64,000 bases of DNA from contig NZ_JOAP01000028.1 of the NCBI RefSeq assembly GCF_000720475.1, forward strand, positions 124,001 through 188,000, in the 5' to 3' direction. Source of the DNA: Streptomyces aureocirculatus. GTDB lineage: Bacteria; Actinomycetota; Actinomycetes; Streptomycetales; Streptomycetaceae. The position numbers and the translations under genes were made by a program. The notes beneath the pieces are model-generated. The model was not told the origin of the DNA, did not search any database, and was given only the letters and a program-made list of their open reading frames with translations. Within the stretch, counting starts at the first letter, position 1; every line of letters starts with the position of its first letter. This document shows positions 27,719 through 36,621 of this stretch, one piece after another.

Positions 27719-28860
27719 CCCGCTGGTTCGCCGACGAGAGGCCCCTGCGCGCCGCCCCCGAGGCGACCGTCGCCTCCGCCGCCCAGGCCCTGCTCCACAC
27801 CCACCGGCACCGCGCCGTCGACGACCTGACCGAGGCCCTGGTCGACTGCGCGCACCCGCGCGCCGACGAACTGCTCGGCGCGCTCACCGAGGACGAGCCG
27901 TCCGCGCTCTGCCGCGCCGTCGACCGGTGGGCCCACGACGCGCGCCCCGCCCGCCGCATCGCCGCCGCCGTGTACGCGCCGCGCACCGCCCCGCACATCA
28001 CGGGCGAGGCCGACCGCCGCCTCCTGCGGTACGCCGCCCAGGCCCTGCTGTCCCACTCCGCCGACGACGCGCTGCACGGCGTCGCCCTCGCCCTCCTCGT
28101 ACGCGACCCGTACTCCCGCGCCCGCTATCTGCCGCGCGCCCTGAAGCGCTTCGCCGACGGCGACCCGAGCCTGCCCGCGAGCGCACTCGCCGTCGCGCTC
28201 GCCGGCGACCCCGAGCCCGTACTCGCCGCCTTCCGAGCCCGCCTGCGCACGCGGGACACCGGGACCGGCGACATCCTGCGCAGCCTCGCCCACGTGACGT
28301 CGCCCGCCCTCGCGCGGCGCGTCGCGGAGCTCGTACAGGACCAGGTGGAGCAGTGCCCGCGTGCCGCCGCGGACGCCGCGGCGTACGTGGACCTGCGTCT
28401 CGAACAGGGGGCCGCGGTGCGGGACGAACTCTTCCCGCTGGTCGCGGGGTTGCTGCGGGGCCGCGGCGTGGACGTACGGGTCGCGCTCGCGCCCGTCCTC
28501 GCCGCGCCCGGCACCCCCGTCTCACGGCCCCTGCGGGGCGAACTGCTCGACCTGCTGCTCGCCGGTGAGCGGGAGCACCCCGTCTTCGAGGCGCTGCTGC
28601 GCGCGGTCGGCGGCCGGGGCGGCGGTGCCGAGGGGGACCGGGACCTGGTGCGCCGCGCCGTCCTGCTCTTCGGCCGCACACCGGACGGAGCCACCCGTTC
28701 CGACCGCGTCCTCGTCGACCTGGCGCAGCGCGTGCCGGGCTTCGCGGCGCGGCTGACCACATGGCTCACCGACGCCCCTGACGACTGGGCCGCCCTGGTC
28801 GGTCCGAGCGCCCGGCGTACCGTGACGCAGTCGGCGGGAGCCGTGCCGGTGTCGGCGTGA
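27022..28860 (+). CDS. C-terminal part of the trypsin-like/NTPase giant protein, in a shifted frame
   Basis: This frame continues the Ser-Gly-Ser-Ala repeat reading of the upstream part and leads into a clearly coding region. The Pro-rich end of the linker (PAPEPPPEPPNG) is followed by MWWGRYLVRETLLRVPD and about 460 residues of short Ala/Leu/Arg helices. Examples are HPRADELLGALTEDEPSALC and TGDILRSLAHVTSPALARRV, which suggest an alpha-helical repeat (HEAT-like) domain. A separate start could be ATG 27454 or GTG 27445, but neither has a good binding site. With the 5-bp unit corrected, the joined protein would be about 1594 residues. Whether the break is real or a sequencing error cannot be told from the text. 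Confidence 0.6.
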   Translation, partial: SALGSASGSASGSASGSALGSASGSPSGSALGSASGSAPGSALGSASGSAPGSALGSPSGSPSGSALGSALGSPSGSALGSASGSASGSALGSALGSASGSALGSALGSALGSASGSSPGSPPGSSPGPAPEPPPEPPNGAVDAMWWGRYLVRETLLRVPDASPYGDLLQRIATRREFGPDFWLALQLPEAVRYELLRAAVVHDGPPGTGRRCLDAVAGCLAADPAAVQRHLTRWFADERPLRAAPEATVASAAQALLHTHRHRAVDDLTEALVDCAHPRADELLGALTEDEPSALCRAVDRWAHDARPARRIAAAVYAPRTAPHITGEADRRLLRYAAQALLSHSADDALHGVALALLVRDPYSRARYLPRALKRFADGDPSLPASALAVALAGDPEPVLAAFRARLRTRDTGTGDILRSLAHVTSPALARRVAELVQDQVEQCPRAAADAAAYVDLRLEQGAAVRDELFPLVAGLLRGRGVDVRVALAPVLAAPGTPVSRPLRGELLDLLLAGEREHPVFEALLRAVGGRGGGAEGDRDLVRRAVLLFGRTPDGATRSDRVLVDLAQRVPGFAARLTTWLTDAPDDWAALVGPSARRTVTQSAGAVPVSA

Positions 28861-28998
28861 GGTCCGCCACCCCGGCCGATGCGGTCGACAATCTGTCGGC
28901 ATGGCAGTCTTAGACCTGCGCAATCGACAGTGAACGTACAGACGTACGCGCGTACGGATACACGGATACATACACGGGTTCGGCGAGGAGCGAAGACA

Positions 28999-29949
28999 GT
29001 GCAGCGCTGGCGTGGCTTGGAGGACATTCCCCAGGACTGGGGGCGCAGCGTCGTCACCATCGGTTCCTACGACGGCGTGCACCGCGGTCACCAGCTCATC
29101 ATCGGCCGCGCGGTGGCCCACGCCCGCGAGCTGGGCGTGCCCGCGGTGGTCGTCACCTTCGACCCGCACCCCAGCGAGGTCGTGCGGCCCGGCAGCCACC
29201 CGCCGCTGCTCGCGCCGCACCACCGGCGCGCGGAGCTGATGGCGGAACTCGGGGTGGACGCCGTCCTCATCCTGCCCTTCACCACCGAGTTCTCGAAGCT
29301 GTCGCCCGCCGACTTCGTGGTGAAGGTCCTCGTCGACAAGCTGCACGCCCAGGCCGTCGTCGAGGGCCCCAACTTCCGCTTCGGCCACCGCGCCGCGGGC
29401 AACGTCGAGGTCCTCGCCGAGCTCGGCCGCACCTACGACTACGAGGTCGAGGTCATCGACCTGTACGTGAGCGGCACCGCGGGTGGGGGGCAGCCCTTCT
29501 CGTCCACGCTCACCCGCCGCCTCATCGCCGAGGGCGACGTCGCCGGCGCCCACGAGGTCCTCGGCCGCCCGCACCGCGTGGAGGGCGTGGTGGTGCGCGG
29601 CGCCCAGCGCGGCCGCGAACTGGGCTTCCCCACCGCCAACGTCGAGACCCTGCCGCACACCGCGATCCCCGCCGACGGCGTGTACGCGGGCTGGCTGCAC
29701 GCCGACGGCGAGGCGATGCCCGCCGCCATCTCCGTGGGCACCAACCCCACGTTCGACGGCACCGAGCGCACCGTCGAGGCATACGCCATCGACCGCGTCG
29801 GCCTCGACCTCTACGGTCTGCACGTAGCCGTCGACTTCCTCGCCTTCGTCCGCGGCCAGGCGAAGTTCGACTCCATCGACCAGCTCCTGGTCGCGATGGC
29901 GGACGACGTGAAGAAGTCCCGCGAACTGATCGAGGCCACGAACGCCTGA
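28999..29949 (+). CDS. ribF: Bifunctional riboflavin kinase / FAD synthetase
   Basis: The 316-residue enzyme makes FMN from riboflavin and then FAD. The N-terminal nucleotidyltransferase domain has VTIGSYDGVHRGHQLIIGRA and FDPHPSEVVRPG. The C-terminal flavokinase domain has GVVVRGAQRGRELGFPTANV, a partial GxPTAN motif, and NPTFDGTERTVEAYAID. GTG at 28999 gives the family N-terminus (QRWRGLEDIP), with GAGGAG eight to nine bases upstream; the open frame back to 28879 is noncoding leader. Confidence 0.95.
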   Translation: MQRWRGLEDIPQDWGRSVVTIGSYDGVHRGHQLIIGRAVAHARELGVPAVVVTFDPHPSEVVRPGSHPPLLAPHHRRAELMAELGVDAVLILPFTTEFSKLSPADFVVKVLVDKLHAQAVVEGPNFRFGHRAAGNVEVLAELGRTYDYEVEVIDLYVSGTAGGGQPFSSTLTRRLIAEGDVAGAHEVLGRPHRVEGVVVRGAQRGRELGFPTANVETLPHTAIPADGVYAGWLHADGEAMPAAISVGTNPTFDGTERTVEAYAIDRVGLDLYGLHVAVDFLAFVRGQAKFDSIDQLLVAMADDVKKSRELIEATNA

Positions 29950-29980
29950 GCCTCCGGGGCGTGGGGCTGTGCCCTCGCGG

Positions 29981-30195
29981 GGTGCGCCCCAGCCCCACCC
30001 CTTCCCGAAACCAGGGGCGCTGCGCCCCCTGGACCCCCGCTTTATCGGCGCTCCGCGCCTCGTCCTCAAACGCCGGACGGGCTGAATGGGCCCTCCGGCA
30101 GGCAACCGATTTCAGCCCGTCCTGCGTTCAGTTCCTGTCCCGTCGGGCGGCCGATCTCAGCCCGTCCGGCGTTTGAGGACGAGCCCGAAGGGCGA
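29981..30195. repeat. Dispersed intergenic repeat, cluster 5
   Basis: Positions 29981-30083 carry a full reverse copy (CCCCTTCCCGAAACCAGGGG through CGCCGGACGGGCTGAA). A degraded forward start is at 30110-30130 (TTTCAGCCCGTCCTGCG) and a forward copy at 30157-30195 (CAGCCCGTCCGGCGTTTGAG). The cluster fills the convergent gap between ribF and the ABC ATPase gene. Confidence 0.8.
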
Positions 30196-30242
30196 TCGAC
30201 GTCCAGCCGACCGCCGGGTCACCTGCCAGGCCGACCGCACGG

Positions 30243-31262
30243 TCACCCCCGGGCAACCGCCCAATGACAGGCAACCTGCGCCCCGGCGGAGCCGGAAAGC
30301 ACCGGAAGGTCCCGCGTACGGCAGTCCTCCGCGACCCCGGCGCGCTCCGCCTCGCCCCCGGCGAGAACCTGACACCGCGCATGGAACCGGCACCCGGCCG
30401 GCACCCGGGACGGATCCGGCGGTTCCCCGGTGAGCACCACCGGCTCCCCCTCCGCCTCCGGCAGCACGGACAACAGAGCCTGCGTATAAGGATGCTGAGG
30501 GTCCGTGAGGACCCGCTCGACCGCTCCGGTCTCCACGATCCGGCCCAGGTACATCACCGCGACCCGGTCGGCGATGTTCCAGGCCAGACCCAGATCGTGG
30601 GTCACCACGAGCGCGGACAGGCCGAGTTCCTCGCGAAGCCGCAGCAGCAGCGCCAGGATCTCGCCGCGCACGGACGCGTCCAGCGAGGCCACCGGCTCGT
30701 CCGCGACGATCAGCTCCGGTTGCAGGACCAGGGCGCCCGCGATGACCACGCGCTGCCGCTGCCCGCCGGACAGCTCGTGCGGGTAGCGCAGGAAGAACCG
30801 CTCCGGCGGCCGCAGCCCGGCCCGGGAGAGCGCCTCACCGACCGCGGCCCGCTCGTCACCGCCGTACCTGTGGATGCGCAGCCCCTCGGCGACAGCCTCG
30901 TACACCGTGTGCCGGGGATTGAGCGAACCGCTCGGATCCTGGAGCACGAGCTGGACACGCTTGCGGTACGCCTTCAGGGCCCGGCTGCGGTAGTCCAGCG
31001 GCTCGCCCCCGAACGTGACCCGCCCGGACGTGGGCGGGACGAGCCCGAGCAGGGACCGCGCGAGCGTCGTCTTGCCGCAGCCCGACTCGCCGACGAGCGC
31101 GACGATCTCGCCCGGACGGATGTCCAGGTCCACGCCGTCCACCGCGCGCGCCGGGTCGGCGCCCCGGCGCCCGGGGAACGTGATGTGCAGGTCGGAGGCA
31201 GAGAGCAGCGGCGCGGCCGCGCTCGGCTCCGCGGCCGTCCCTGCGGTGGCTTCGGTCGTCAT
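30243..31262 (-). CDS. Oligopeptide/dipeptide ABC transporter ATP-binding protein (OppF-like)
   Basis: The 339-residue cytoplasmic ATPase shows Walker [10 protein letters not shown], the ABC signature LSGGQRQRV and Walker B LIVADEPVAS. Its C-terminal oligopeptide-type cysteine extension reads GCRFHARCQVLAGG. It is the last gene of the - strand importer operon, 136 bp after the OppD-like gene. That gap is filled with GC-rich short repeats, so it is the only pair in the operon's ATPase/permease block that does not overlap. Confidence 0.92.
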   Translation of the reverse strand: MTTEATAGTAAEPSAAAPLLSASDLHITFPGRRGADPARAVDGVDLDIRPGEIVALVGESGCGKTTLARSLLGLVPPTSGRVTFGGEPLDYRSRALKAYRKRVQLVLQDPSGSLNPRHTVYEAVAEGLRIHRYGGDERAAVGEALSRAGLRPPERFFLRYPHELSGGQRQRVVIAGALVLQPELIVADEPVASLDASVRGEILALLLRLREELGLSALVVTHDLGLAWNIADRVAVMYLGRIVETGAVERVLTDPQHPYTQALLSVLPEAEGEPVVLTGEPPDPSRVPAGCRFHARCQVLAGGEAERAGVAEDCRTRDLPVLSGSAGAQVACHWAVARG

Positions 31263-31398
31263 GCGCTGCTCCTCGCGGGGGACCCGGGCGGACGGTTCAC
31301 GGTGTGCGCCGGGGCGTGCGCGGCGCGGGGCGGGGGCGGTACGGCGTACGCGGGGCTTGGCGTGCGGGGCGTGCGGGGCGCGCGGGCGCGGGCGCCGG

Positions 31399-32394
31399 TC
31401 ACCGCGCGGCCTCCGCGGCCGGTTCCGGCTGCCCCGGCGCGCCCACGTGCACGCACGCCGCCCGGCGCGCCGGGCCCGCCACCCGCAGCACCTGATCCTG
31501 CGTGGCGCAGATGTCGAGGGCCACGGCGCACCGCGGATGGAACGTACAGCCGGACGGCAGCGCCGACGGGTCGGGCGGGTCGCCGGGCAGACCGCGCGGC
31601 GCGAACCGCGACGACAGGTCCCCGATGCGCGGGAACGCCGCCGAGAGGGCCTTGCCGTACGGATGCTGCGCCCGTTCGTACACCTCCCGCGCCGGTCCCT
31701 CCTCCACCACCCGGCCCGCGTACATCACCGCGAGCCGGTCGCAGGTGTCGGAGAGCACCGCCAGATCGTGACTGATCATGATCAGGCCCAGGTCCTGGTC
31801 GGTGACGAGCTGTTCGATGAGGCGCAGGATCTGCGCCTGGATCATGACGTCGAGCGCCGTCGTGGGCTCGTCCGCGATGATCAGCCGCGGGTCGCAGGCG
31901 AGCGCCATCGCGATCATCACGCGCTGGCGCTGCCCGCCGGACAGCTCGTGCGGATAGGCGTCCGCGCGGGCGCCCGGCAGGCCCACCTGTTCAAGCAGCT
32001 CGCGGGCCTTCTTCTTCGCGCCCGCCGGTGTCGCCTTCCTGTGCAGCACGATCGGCTCGGCGATCTGGTCGCCGATACGGTGCACCGCGTTCAGCGAGTG
32101 CATCGCGCCCTGGAACACGATGGACGCCCCCGCCCAGCGCACCGCGCGCACCCGCCCCCACTTCATCGTGAGCACGTCCTCACCGTCGAGCAGGATCTCG
32201 CCGGTGACCTTCGTCCCCGCGGGAAGCAGCCGCAGCAGCGCGAGGGCCAGCGTGGACTTGCCGCAGCCCGACTCGCCCGCCACGCCCAGCTTCTGCCCGG
32301 CGGCCACGGAGAGGTCGACCCCGCGGACGGCGGCGGCACCCGTCGCGTACGTCACGGTGAGCTTCCGTACGTCCAGCAGTCCGTCAGTGGTCAC
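31399..32394 (-). CDS. Oligopeptide/dipeptide ABC transporter ATP-binding protein (OppD-like)
   Basis: This 331-residue ATPase has Walker [10 protein letters not shown], signature LSGGQRQRV, Walker [13 protein letters not shown] and the C-terminal motif [16 protein letters not shown] that marks peptide/nickel importers. The GTG start at 32394 overlaps the stop of the upstream permease (GTGA), indicating coupling. The longer open frame to 32502 lies inside that permease and is not used. Confidence 0.92.
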   Translation of the reverse strand: MTTDGLLDVRKLTVTYATGAAAVRGVDLSVAAGQKLGVAGESGCGKSTLALALLRLLPAGTKVTGEILLDGEDVLTMKWGRVRAVRWAGASIVFQGAMHSLNAVHRIGDQIAEPIVLHRKATPAGAKKKARELLEQVGLPGARADAYPHELSGGQRQRVMIAMALACDPRLIIADEPTTALDVMIQAQILRLIEQLVTDQDLGLIMISHDLAVLSDTCDRLAVMYAGRVVEEGPAREVYERAQHPYGKALSAAFPRIGDLSSRFAPRGLPGDPPDPSALPSGCTFHPRCAVALDICATQDQVLRVAGPARRAACVHVGAPGQPEPAAEAAR

Positions 32395-33434
32395 CGGGAC
32401 ACCCCCAGCCTCGGGTTGAGCACGGACTCCACGGCACGTCCGCACAGCGTGAACGCGAGCGCGACCACGGCGATCGCGATGCCGGGCGGCGCCAGGTACC
32501 ACCAGTCGCCCGCGCTCACCGCGCCCGCCTCACGGGCGTCCTGGAGCAGTCCGCCCCAGGACACCACCGTCGGGTCGCCGAGTCCGAGGAACGCAAGGGT
32601 CGCCTCGGTCAGGATCGCGCTGGAGATGACAAGCGTGGTCTGCGCGAGCACCAGCGGCATCACGTTCGGCAGTACATGCCGGGCCATGACGTGACCGTGC
32701 CCGCCGCCGAGGGCCTGCGCCCGCTCGATGTACGGCCGTGACTCCACGGCGAGGGTCTGCGCGCGCACCAGGCGGGCCGTCGTCGGCCATGTCGTCACCC
32801 CGATCGCCAGGATGATCGTCCAGACGGAACGGTCCATCACGGACGCGAGCGCGATCGCGAGTACCAACGTCGGCATCACCAGGAACCAGTCCGTGACCCG
32901 CATGATCACCGTCGCGTACCAGCCCCGGAAGTGGCCCGCCGTGATCCCCACGACCGTACCGATGGCCACCGAGAGGAACGCCGCGAGCAGGCCCACCGTC
33001 AGCGAGATCCGCGCGCCCCACACCAGCAGCGCGAGCAGATCACGTCCGAACTGGTCCGTGCCGAGTGGGAACTCGCCGCTCGGCGCCCGCATGGCCTCGC
33101 CCGGGGCCTCCGTCACGCTCTGCGCGTCGGAACCCACGAGCAGTGGCGCGCCCAGCGCCGCGAGCGCGATCAGCACGAGCGCCGCCAGCCCGCACACTCC
33201 CGCCCGGTGTGTGCGGTACTCCCGCCAGAAGCGGGCCGCGGAGTGCCGTCTGCGGGTCCAGGCCAGGGCCCGGGGGCTCTTCGCCTCCCGCGGGGGGTCC
33301 GACTTGCCTTGTGTGTTGTGTGTGCCTTGTGTGTCCTGGGTGCCTTGTGTGTCCTGGGTGTCCTGGGTGTTTTGGGTGCCTTGCGTTTTCTCCGGCTCCT
33401 GCGGCGCCGGCACGGACGCTGTGTCGGTCGTCAT
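32391..33434 (-). CDS. Oligopeptide ABC transporter permease (OppC-like)
   Basis: The 347-residue permease has a cytoplasmic N-terminus of about 75 residues with an odd Thr-Gln-Asp repeat (TQDTQDTQGTQDTQGT) and an RRRHSAARFWREYRTHRAG segment. Six membrane helices follow. The EAA-type ATPase-docking loop is YIERAQALGGGHGHVMARH, and the OppC signature GTDQFGRDLLALLVWGARIS comes before helix 2. ATG 33434 overlaps the upstream permease stop (ATGA). Confidence 0.9.
   Translation of the reverse strand: MTTDTASVPAPQEPEKTQGTQNTQDTQDTQGTQDTQGTHNTQGKSDPPREAKSPRALAWTRRRHSAARFWREYRTHRAGVCGLAALVLIALAALGAPLLVGSDAQSVTEAPGEAMRAPSGEFPLGTDQFGRDLLALLVWGARISLTVGLLAAFLSVAIGTVVGITAGHFRGWYATVIMRVTDWFLVMPTLVLAIALASVMDRSVWTIILAIGVTTWPTTARLVRAQTLAVESRPYIERAQALGGGHGHVMARHVLPNVMPLVLAQTTLVISSAILTEATLAFLGLGDPTVVSWGGLLQDAREAGAVSAGDWWYLAPPGIAIAVVALAFTLCGRAVESVLNPRLGVSR
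33298..33385 (-). repeat. Short tandem repeats in the OppC-like N-terminus
   Basis: TGTCCTGGG and TGCCTTGTG units alternate and encode the TQDTQG run. All units keep the frame. Confidence 0.7.
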
Positions 33435-34543
33435 CGGCCCACCCTGGGATCGAGCAGCGGATAGATCACGTCGGCCACCGTGTTCATCAGGATCACCGCC
33501 GTCGCGAAGACGAAGAAGAGTCCCTGCACCAGCGGTAGGTCCGGCACGCTCAGCGCCTGGTAGAACAGGCCGCCGAGCCCCGGCCAGGAGAACACCGTCT
33601 CGACCAGGATCGCGCCCGCGACCACCGTGCCCAGGTTCACGAACATCAGCGTGACCGTCGGAAGCAGCGCGTTCGGCACCGCGTGCCTGCGCCGCACCAA
33701 GTCGTCCCTCAGCCCCTTCGCCCGAGCCGTCGTCAGATAGTCGCCGCCCATCTCGTCGAGCAGCGACGACCGCATCACCAGGAGCGTCTGCGCGTACCCC
33801 ACCGCGACCAGTGTCAGCACCGGCAGGACCATGTGGTGCGCCACGTCCACCACGTACGCGAATCCGCTCTCGTCGCCGCTCTCCATCCCGCCCGTCGGGA
33901 ACAGGCCCGGCAGCGGGCCCATCCCCACCGAGAACGTGATGATGAGCAGCAGGCCGAGCCAGAACGACGGCACGGAGTACAGGGTCAGCGCGAGTCCCGT
34001 GTGGAAGCGGTCGCCAAGGCGGCCGTTGCGCCAGGCCGTGCGCGTTCCCAGCCAGATGCCGATCAGTGTGTAGAGGATGTACGCCGTCCCGGTCAGCCAC
34101 AGCGTCGCGGGAAGCGCCTCCGTGATCTTGTCCAGCACCGGCGCGTGGAACTGGTACGACGTACCGAAGTCGCCGGTCAGGACATTGCCGCAGTAGTCCG
34201 TGAACTGCTGCCACACCGGCTGGTCGAGGCCGAACTCCGTCCGCATCGCCGCCAGTTGTTCGCTCGACACCCGGCGGCCGCCCGTCATCTGCTTCACCGG
34301 GTCGCCCGGGATCAGCCGGAACAGGAAGAAACTCGTGACGAGCACCGCGAACATCGACACCAGGGCGCCGCCCAGCTTGCCCGCCACATACTGGAGGTAG
34401 GCGGTCGTGTCGCGCGCCCGGGGGCCGCGGCGCCCTCGCGGCCCTGCCTGCTCGGCCGGGCCGTCGGGCGCCCCTCGGTCCGCTCGTGCTGCTTCGGCCT
34501 CGGCGGCCAGGATCGCCGCCGGGTTGTTGCCCGCGGCGGTCAT
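33431..34543 (-). CDS. Oligopeptide ABC transporter permease (OppB-like)
   Basis: The 370-residue permease starts MTAAGNNPAAIL, has a ~60-residue charged cytoplasmic arm, then GKLGGALVSMFAVLVTSFFL as helix 1 with the family motif FRLIPGDPVKQM. The EAA loop is DYLTTARAKGLRDDLVRRRH. It ends with a last helix (GLFFVFATAVILMNTVADVI) and the OppB tail YPLLDPRVGR. The open frame to 34705 passes through tandem repeats and has no binding site, so ATG 34543 is preferred. Confidence 0.9.
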   Translation of the reverse strand: MTAAGNNPAAILAAEAEAARADRGAPDGPAEQAGPRGRRGPRARDTTAYLQYVAGKLGGALVSMFAVLVTSFFLFRLIPGDPVKQMTGGRRVSSEQLAAMRTEFGLDQPVWQQFTDYCGNVLTGDFGTSYQFHAPVLDKITEALPATLWLTGTAYILYTLIGIWLGTRTAWRNGRLGDRFHTGLALTLYSVPSFWLGLLLIITFSVGMGPLPGLFPTGGMESGDESGFAYVVDVAHHMVLPVLTLVAVGYAQTLLVMRSSLLDEMGGDYLTTARAKGLRDDLVRRRHAVPNALLPTVTLMFVNLGTVVAGAILVETVFSWPGLGGLFYQALSVPDLPLVQGLFFVFATAVILMNTVADVIYPLLDPRVGR

Positions 34544-34574
34544 GTGGCACTCGTGGGGGTCTTGTGCTCGGTGC

Positions 34575-34640
34575 GGTGCCCGGGTGGTGTGGTGTGGTTC
34601 GTTGTGTGCCCGGGTGGTGTGGCGTGGTTCGTTGTGTGGT
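34575..34640. repeat. Direct repeat between OppB-like and solute-binding protein genes
   Basis: A segment of about 30 bp (GCCCGGGTGGTGTGG, GTGGTTCGTTGTGTG) is repeated twice head to tail in the 158-bp gap. It may be a processing or attenuation site, or plain expansion. Confidence 0.6.
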
Positions 34641-34701
34641 CGGGTGCAGTCGTGTGGTTCATGCGGTACTCGCGGTTGCTCGCGGCATGGTCGGATACCC
34701 G

Positions 34702-36621
34702 TCACTCACGGTCGTCTGCTGTCGAGCGGCGGCGCATGGCGAACAGGGCTCCGCCGCCTGCCAGCACCACCGCGGCTACGGCGATACCGATGATGACACC
34801 GGTCGAGCTGCCGCCGTCGGAGGAACCCTTCCCACTCGCCGGTACCGCCGACCACCAACTCCAATAGCCGTCCTGCCCGTAGATGTTGCCCGCCGCCGAC
34901 GGCATGGTGGTGATGGACTTGATCTGGTCCGTGCGGTACGCCTCCACGGCGTTCGGGTACGCGATGACGTTCATGTAGCCCGAGTCGTACAGCCACGACT
35001 CCATCTGCTTGACGAGCGCGGCACGCTTGGCCGGGTCGTACTCGGCAAGCTGTTTCTCGTACAGCTCGTCATACTTGTTGTCGCAGATGAAGTTGTCCGT
35101 CGCCGCGCTCTCCTTCGCCTTCTCCGGCAGCGCCGCGCAGGTGTGGATGCCGAGCACGAAGTCAGGGTCGGGGTTGACGGACCATCCGTCGAAGGCAAGG
35201 TCGTACTCACCCGCGTACCAGGGCACCGACACGTCGTCGAGGCAGTTCACCTTGAGTCCGATGCCGAGATCGCCCCACCACTCCTTCAGATACTTCCCGA
35301 CGGCCTTGTCGTTCGGGTCGGTCGCGTGGCACAGGATCCGGAAGTCCAGCGGCTTGCCGTCCTTGCCGACGCGCTTGCTGCCCTTCTTCCTGTACCCGGC
35401 CTCGTCGAGGAGTTTCGCCGCCCGCTGCGGGTCGTAGCCCAGCTCCTGGTCCGCCGAGGGCTTCCAGGAGTACTCCGAGAAGCGCGGCGGGATGTACCCG
35501 GCGCCCTCCACCGCGTTGCCCTGGAACACCTTGTCGACGATCGCCTTCCTGTCCACGGAGAGGAACAGCGCCTGGCGCACCCGCTTGTCGAGCAGCGCGG
35601 GGTGGCCGTCGCCGAACTTCTTGCCGTCCCGCGTGCGCGCGCCCGGATTCGTCGCCAGGGCGAAGAAGCGGCGGCCCGGGCCGTTGTTCACCTTGATGTC
35701 CGGCTCGCCCTTGAGGCCGTTCGCCTGCGCGGGCGTCAGGGCCGGCTGGCCCGCCACGAACGACACCTCGCCCTTCCTGAGCGCCGCGACGGCGGCATCC
35801 TGGTCCTTGTACGTCTTGAAGACCAGCTCGTCGAACTTCGGCGCGCCCCGCCAGAAGTTCTTGTTCGCCCTGAGCTTCACGTACTGGTCGACCTTGAATT
35901 CCGACAGCACGAACGGGCCGTTCCCGACCACCGGGAAATCCTTGTCATTGTTGAACTTCGAGATGTCGTCGACCTTCTCCCAGACATGCTTGGGAACGAT
36001 CGGGACATCCAGCGCCGCCATGGTCGACTGCGGCTTCTTGAGCTCGATGACCAGCTTGGTGGGGGTGGGAGCCGTCACCTTCTTGAAATTGGTGACGAAG
36101 TTGGAGTTGGCTGTGGCAGTGCCTTCCTTGGACATGATTTTGTTGAACGTCCAGGCGGCGTCCTCCGCCGTGGCCTTCTTCCCGTCCGACCACTTGGAAT
36201 TCGACCGAATGGTGTACGTCCAGGTGAGCTTGTCCGCCGACGACTCCCATTTCGTGGCGAATGCCGGGACCGCGTGGTTGTCCTTGGGGTCGTAGTTCGT
36301 CAGATACTCGTACGTCAGCCGGTGAACACTGGTGCTGAGCAGACGCTGCGCGACGAACGGACTGAGCGAGTCGACGCTCTGCGCCACCGCGACGGTGAGG
36401 GTCTTCTTGCCGTCGTCCTTGGCCTCGGCCTGTTGGGGGGCCGGGTTGAGGGGGGTGGCCAGGGCTGCCGTGAGGGTGAATGCGGCGGCCGCGGCTGCGG
36501 CTGCCAGGAAGGGCAGCCGGGGGTGGAGGCGGGTGGGGCGCGTTCGTGTCCGTGTCCGTGTCCGTGTTGTTCGTGTCCGTGTCCGTGTTCGTGTTCTGCC
36601 GTGCTGATCTTGTGTATCCAT
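34702..36621 (-). CDS. Extracellular solute-binding protein, family 5, with C-terminal membrane anchor
   Basis: This 639-residue protein is the binding component of the importer. It begins with a cytoplasmic Arg-Thr repeat (RTRTRTRTTRTRTRTRTRP), then a signal-type helix ([20 protein letters not shown]). There is no lipobox cysteine. The family-5 domain follows, with TLTVAVAQSVDSLSPF, WTYTIRSNSKWSDGKKATAE, and VRQALFLSVDRKAIVDKVF. A Ser/Gly linker, a second hydrophobic helix near the end (GVIIGIAVAAVVLAGGGALF) and an MRRRS stop-transfer tail suggest that it is held in the membrane by its C-terminus rather than by lipid. The ligand (peptide or metal chelate) is not predictable. The ATG at 36621 has GAGG about nine bases upstream. 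Confidence 0.9.
   Translation of the reverse strand: MDTQDQHGRTRTRTRTRTTRTRTRTRTRPTRLHPRLPFLAAAAAAAAFTLTAALATPLNPAPQQAEAKDDGKKTLTVAVAQSVDSLSPFVAQRLLSTSVHRLTYEYLTNYDPKDNHAVPAFATKWESSADKLTWTYTIRSNSKWSDGKKATAEDAAWTFNKIMSKEGTATANSNFVTNFKKVTAPTPTKLVIELKKPQSTMAALDVPIVPKHVWEKVDDISKFNNDKDFPVVGNGPFVLSEFKVDQYVKLRANKNFWRGAPKFDELVFKTYKDQDAAVAALRKGEVSFVAGQPALTPAQANGLKGEPDIKVNNGPGRRFFALATNPGARTRDGKKFGDGHPALLDKRVRQALFLSVDRKAIVDKVFQGNAVEGAGYIPPRFSEYSWKPSADQELGYDPQRAAKLLDEAGYRKKGSKRVGKDGKPLDFRILCHATDPNDKAVGKYLKEWWGDLGIGLKVNCLDDVSVPWYAGEYDLAFDGWSVNPDPDFVLGIHTCAALPEKAKESAATDNFICDNKYDELYEKQLAEYDPAKRAALVKQMESWLYDSGYMNVIAYPNAVEAYRTDQIKSITTMPSAAGNIYGQDGYWSWWSAVPASGKGSSDGGSSTGVIIGIAVAAVVLAGGGALFAMRRRSTADDRE
36541..36600 (-). 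repeat. GTGTCC hexamer repeats encoding Arg-Thr at the binding-protein N-terminus
   Basis: GTGTCC/GTGTTC units recur about nine times on the + strand. On the coding strand they read ACACGG/ACACGA/ACACGC and give alternating Arg and Thr. Confidence 0.8.

Noticed and set aside
26661..28001. 446-aa antisense frame reading SADPSADPDADP repeats
   Set aside because: The 12-bp unit lacks stops on both strands, so open frames through it carry no evidence of coding. The sense strand leads into a better supported helical domain.
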